64,000 nt of DNA from Liquidambar formosana (lineage: Eukaryota; Streptophyta; Magnoliopsida; Saxifragales; Altingiaceae). Below, piece by piece: positions 59,399 through 64,000 of this stretch. The stretch spans positions 28,892,586 through 28,956,585 of the forward strand of contig CM077824.1 of the NCBI GenBank assembly GCA_039720395.1, given 5' to 3'. The notes under the pieces are model-generated. The model made no database searches, was not told the DNA's origin, and worked only from the letters and a program-made list of their open reading frames with translations. The position numbers were made by a program, and so were the translations under genes. Every line of letters starts with the position of its first letter. Positions within the stretch are counted from its first letter, which is position 1.

Positions 59399-59722
59399 GA
59401 TATACTTGCTGATTTTTGTATGGAAAGACTTTAATTTAGCCCAAATGACTGAGAACCGAAAGGGTGACATGGGTGCCTATAAGCTTTGCCTAGAACCTTC
59501 CCATGTCATAACTTAGCCTCCGAATCCCCGATTTCTTTGGTTTTCAAAAGATTGGTTTTTGCCTTTCCTTTTTTATGGAGTCATTCATTGTTTTCCTAAA
59601 CACAAACTATTTTTAGGGTTTTCCTTGTTTCCTTTAAAAAATAAGGTGGCGACTCCTTTCCTTTTCTTTTTCAAACCCACTTTCTTTTCAATCCCTCGTG
59701 GGCCCAATTTCCGGGGTTCACA
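59399..59722 (+). mobile_element. Tail of a gypsy LTR (duplicate of 51494-51821)
   Basis: It ends GGGGTTCACA followed by GACAG at 59723-59727, as in the first copy. Confidence 0.9.
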
Positions 59723-60489
59723 GACAGGAATAGCTTCTCTTGTTCAATCATTTTTTGAACCCATTCAAATCTTTCTACGACATCAATTGGGAAAGACTTA
59801 GCATCCTTTAGATCTATCTCTATACCTCTATTCCCAAATATATGCTTCTTCCAAATCTTTTATGGAGAAACTTGGTGAAAAAACTAATTTTTCACTTTTG
59901 ACAACGTCTCTACATTATTCACTAATAAGTAGAACGTCATTCACTTATAGGACCAAAAATTGTGATTGCACTCCCACTAACCCTTGTACAATCATGGTAC
60001 AATGATGGGTTTTATCTCAACAGGGACAGTGGTTGCATCAATGTTGGTTTGTGTCTCATTAGACACTCTTTGAGTTCTATTTTCCTATTGTTATCTCCTT
60101 CTTGAATAAACTCTTTTTCAAAAAAGATTGAAAACTTCTAACAAACACTTTTGTTCATCAGGATGATAGATATGATATCCTAAACTCCTTTTATAATACA
60201 CAAACCTACAGTTAAGTTATCTTGATTTCCATTTGGTTGCATTATATTCTCTACATATGTAATGCATCCCCATACCTTAACATGCTTAAGTTTGTGCTTC
60301 CCTTTCCATATCTCATATAGGTCCTAAGGGACAGCCTTGGTTTGAACTCTATTTCACAGGTACGTGGCAATTTCTAGGGATATCCTAATAAGGATAATAT
60401 TAGGTCGTTGTAACTTATCATGGACCTAACCATATCCAATGGTTCTATCCTCTTTCTGACACACCATTAAGTTATGGTGTTCCAAGATG

Positions 60490-60725
60490 TCCATTGTGAT
60501 TGAATGCCCGTTTGAACAAGTTGATCTGAAAATTGACCGGTTAAATATTTGCCTCTTTGATCCAATCGAGAGCTTTAATACTTTTACCGATTTGTTTTCT
60601 CTACTTCATATTTTTCTTTAAACCTTTCAAATATTTCAGACTTGTACTTCATTAAGTATACCACCCAAACCTAGAATGAAATTGGTAAAGGTTGTAAAGT
60701 AAGAGAAACTTCTACATACATCATT
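60490..60725 (-). pseudogene. Copia-3 integrase fragment, second copy
   Basis: It is the duplicate of 52596-52856 and is further broken by small deletions, for example in the segments matching KSIKALRLDQ and EIFERF. Confidence 0.7.
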
Positions 60726-61142
60726 ATGTATATCTTGTTCTCTTAGGTTTATTAACATCAATTTAGAACTATCACGCTCCATTGCAATTCATATTTGCAA
60801 TAAGTTTAGAAAATAAAGGCCATCCACATAAACTCCAGAAGTAGAATTCTTCATTTAATAAAAACATTTATTAATCAAACTAAAACCTCGTTTAGATAAA
60901 ACTGAAATAAAATAATGTTTCTAATAACTTCTGGAATGTAAAGATAGCCAACTATTATTTCTAAACTACTCCATTAGGTAGAGTCAAGCCACAAGCCCCA
61001 CAACTAATGTAGCAACGTTTTCTCCATTCCCCACTTGTAGGGTTGATCCGCCTTTACTCTGCCTTCTGCTTCCCACTAGATTCTGCAACGGAATTCAAAA
61101 TTCCATCAGAATTAAGTACCCAAGTGGAAGCAAACTAACATT

Positions 61143-61994
61143 TAGTTTAGAGCATGATCCATACCTTCCGAAGGTCGGCTCTTTAGAGTATCCAGATACT
61201 CCTGGCAGTTACATTTCCAGTGCCCATCCTTGCCACAGTGAAAACAGGTTCCTTTGGCCTTGTCAGTGTTTCCTTTCTTGATGCCTCCCTTTGGCTTTAA
61301 GTTCTTCTTCTTCTTCCCTTGGGTACTCTTACCCTTTCTTTGCCCTTGCCCTTAGGTTTGGGCTTGGCCTTGGAAGAAAGCTCCATCAAATGCGAGCAAA
61401 GAACCTTTTCCCTTCTTCATTGTCTCCTGAGTCATCTTGAGCAAATTGTGCAGCTCGGGGAGAGTGGGCTCAAGCTTGTTCATATGAAAATTCATTATGA
61501 ACGGCCCAAATGAATCAGGAAGGGACTGCAGTATAATGTCTGAACATATATCTTCAATGATCACATCAAGCTTTCAAGCTGCTCGATTGATTGCATTTTT
61601 AAGTGTGATCAGTCACAGATGAACCCTCATTCATCCTTGCCTTGAATAGATCCTGCACTATTGTACTTCGCATCCTACTTTGCTCCCCGTACAACTCTTG
61701 TAAATGGAAAAAGATGGTCGCACTTTTCATGGACTCATGTTGCTTCTGAAGCTCAGGGCTCATGGATGCCATCATATAGCATCTTGCCTTCAAGTCATCG
61801 TCCATGCGCTTTTGATAAGCGTCTTTCTCTTGCTGAGTTGCAGTCTCAGCCAGTGCCTCAGGAAGTGTGCCATCAAGTGTGTAGGTAACCTTTTCGGAAG
61901 TTAAAACTATTTTAAGTTCCTCAGCCAGTCAGATAGTTTGGTCCAGTCAACGGTTGATGTCTAATATTTTGGATAGTGGGTTGAGGTGAGCCAT
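61143..61994 (-). pseudogene. Copia-3 gag, second copy
   Basis: Duplicate of 53284-54151. The start codon is at 61994-61992. Readable pieces are DLKARCYMMASMSPELQKQHESMKSA and CSDIILQSLPDSFGPFIMNF, with extra 1-2 base losses between them. The zinc knuckle region is at about 61200-61250. Confidence 0.75.
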
Positions 61995-62941
61995 TTCTAT
62001 GAACTACATATAAAAATAGAGAATTAGATTTCATTTTTAATCCATAATGATCGGGTCTTTAATCATATGGTACCTCCCACTATTTTATCAAATTCCATAC
62101 ACCCTCTAATGGAATTTGGGAATCTTATTCCTAATGGGGATTGGGGTCCCACTGTGACCTAGAAGCCTCACATATAGTTTCTTGACTTCTAACCCACAAT
62201 AAGAAGACAACTCCTTGTCTATTGCTTCATAAGCAAGTTCCAATCATTTTGCCTCTAGGGTACATACTCCTCACATTATAGTTTCTTGTAATACTTCCCT
62301 AGTTAAGTTAAGCCCATCATTCACATAGGTATGTTTCGCCAAATATATACCTCACATTATAATTTCTTGGTATTACCAGTTTAGGCACCCCATGATATCT
62401 ATATAGTTAGTTTCAAGTAATGTCTTTAATATGGGTAGCTCCTACATGTCTGCAGCCAGGTACCCACATTAAGGGATGTTAGATGATCCTATAATGATGG
62501 AAGGCAATGAAGGATCCATTCCCTAATGTATTCTCCATTTCCAACTTAATATTAAAGAGAGGGGGTTTTAAGGGTCTCATCAAATAACTAATCTAACATA
62601 CATCTCATGCATTTAAATAAGAAATATATAACAACATTATATATGTAATCCACTTATCGATATTAGTCCCTATAAGGTGACATATAACGATCTTTGGATT
62701 TGGAGCTATCTCTATTAATCTCATTAAAGCTCCCACTATGATGATTATGGACTTTAAGAAGATTCAATCCAAGCCAATGAATTGAATCTAAGGTCTAAGG
62801 TGGGTGTAGGTGATTGTAAAACATTCATTCGAAACATAGCATGCTCTCTTGAAAGTCTTCTCCAAGCTTCAAGTCCTTCAATCTCCTCCATTAGCTTCAT
62901 GGTCTCCACCATAGGCTTGTTGGGCTCCACCATGCTCCTTA

Positions 62942-64000
62942 TGTTAGGATTATGCCCTAGAGCCAATTATGAGATGATTGTTTAGGGATTAGGAACAATC
63001 AATTGATTTCATTTATATATGTCACATTTATTATTGATTTAATAAAAGGGCTTATTCTATTATGTTTATATGCATCATTTATATTTACATAATATGTCCA
63101 TGGAGTTAGAGTTGAGAATATGAAATTACAAAGGGTTGTAATTTTGAGACTGTAAATATATCTCTGTACTAAACTCCTAAATCATTCCTAGTTGAAGGTT
63201 CACTATGATGGACAGTAATGAACCATAGGACTAGCACTTGTTAGGTTGACTCTATAGGAGGATAGCTAGTCTCAAGCTATTTGTGTGGAGACACTACAAC
63301 CAACAGTGGGTGCCTATTATAAGAATAGGTACACTGAATGTGACCAAAGATATGAGATAAACTGAATGGAGTTTTAACCTGCCTGTCAATCAGTTTCTCA
63401 TTGTTATAGTGGTACAAGTAATCCTTAGACCTGAGACACCATGGTTGTCTTATACATGTAGCTTTAAAAGTTTGATAACACTAAGTGCAGATCCTATTCA
63501 GGGGTCTGTAAGGGTGTTCATTGGCCCTACTGCTATGTGTGTGAAGGCATGTGAGTGATCAACAAGGAATCCATCACTCTCAGGAAAAAGAGAGTGAATG
63601 TCTCATACAGCATTCATTGAATATAACTCATTAAATCCATGGGCCCATGGTAGAATGAATATGGAAAGGAGTTTCCATAAGTTCATCATTGAGTTGATAT
63701 TAATGAATGAGTATAAAGTAATTGAACTAGGGACTTGACAGACTTCCATGTCCTATTAGTTCAATTGGAGACATTGTGTTGATGGAAGGATGGAATTGTA
63801 ACCTGTAACTATAACAGAAGGGTTCTTTGTAAATGACTATTCACCTCATTAAGGACCACACCATGAGCCATATGCTAGGTGTTACTCATGGTTAGTAGAA
63901 GCCCTAATTGATATAAATAAGTTATAATCAATTAGGGAATTGAAAGGAGTTTCAATTAGACCCTTAATGGAAAGTGTTCCATTGTGCACACTTCGTGCTA
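62942..64000 (+). repeat. Copia-4 LTR, second copy (cut by window end)
   Basis: It starts TGTTAGGATTATGCCC and is the duplicate of 55110-56172, with a few single-base losses. Confidence 0.9.

Larger units (their letters stand above)
59399..64000. repeat. Second copy of 51494-56172 with many small deletions
   Basis: It starts GATATACTTGCTG inside the gypsy LTR (as at 51494) and ends at the window edge at the point equal to 56172. The order is identical: LTR tail to 59722, GACAG, Copia-3 RT remnant, linker, integrase, gag, leader, then the Copia-4 LTR from 62942. The copy is 77 bases shorter, through scattered losses of one to a few bases. Both nested junctions (GACAG and CCTTA-TGTTAGG) are repeated exactly, so this is a copy of the finished nest and not an independent insertion. 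Confidence 0.93.

Overview
The window is a piece of a flowering-plant nuclear genome, made almost entirely of nested LTR retrotransposons. I see no convincing host gene, tRNA, rRNA or CRISPR. The plant assignment rests on the element types: Ty3/gypsy Tat-lineage elements with two RNase H domains, Copia elements primed by initiator-Met tRNA, a Stowaway-type MITE, and plant telomere-like AAACCCT motifs. The species cannot be told from this sequence.

Layout. 1-4672: a decayed plus-strand Copia pol interrupted by a solo Copia LTR (292-1998). 4673-6984: AT-rich DNA with a Stowaway MITE (5008-5263) and inverted-repeat modules carrying G-box palindromes. 6985-25250: an old plus-strand gypsy element (5' LTR, leader, broken gag). 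It is split by a solo gypsy LTR (8136-10834, direct repeat GTAGT) and by a minus-strand gypsy LTR (11698-23994), which is itself split by a complete minus-strand Copia element, here Copia-1 (13312-22864, direct repeat GATAT). 25262-25637 is another gypsy LTR end. 25638-27372 is unclassified AT-rich DNA. 27378-32189 is Copia-2 (minus), cut by a Copia LTR fragment (32190-32765), which is cut in turn by Copia-3 (minus, from 32766). Copia-3 is split by a 16.8 kb Tat-lineage gypsy element (35064-51821, direct repeat GACAG) and later by a plus-strand Copia-4 (from 55110). A 167-base N gap (59232-59398) follows. The rest (59399-64000) repeats 51494-56172 with many small deletions, probably an assembly duplicate.

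How the parts work. The Tat element carries gag-protease, then RT, RNase H, a second RNase H and integrase, then an antisense ORF with its own TATA box, then a 1.7 kb tandem array, then the 3' LTR. Its LTRs are nearly identical, so it is young, yet its ORFs hold several stops and a frameshift. The Copia family has gag plus remnants of integrase, RT and RNase H. Copia-1 and Copia-3 share the same deletion of most of RT and Copia-2 has a larger one, so they were probably mobilised in trans.

The most unusual signals are RNA-structure-like. (1) Three stem-loops with one invariant 17-nt loop and three different paired stems lie just upstream of Copia gag. (2) A roughly 92-bp tandem array in the gypsy 3' region holds about two short hairpins per unit, with covarying stems and a conserved 7-nt loop. 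(3) A CTACGT/ACGTAG stem is kept in five LTR copies from three diverged gypsy LTR families and again directly after pol.
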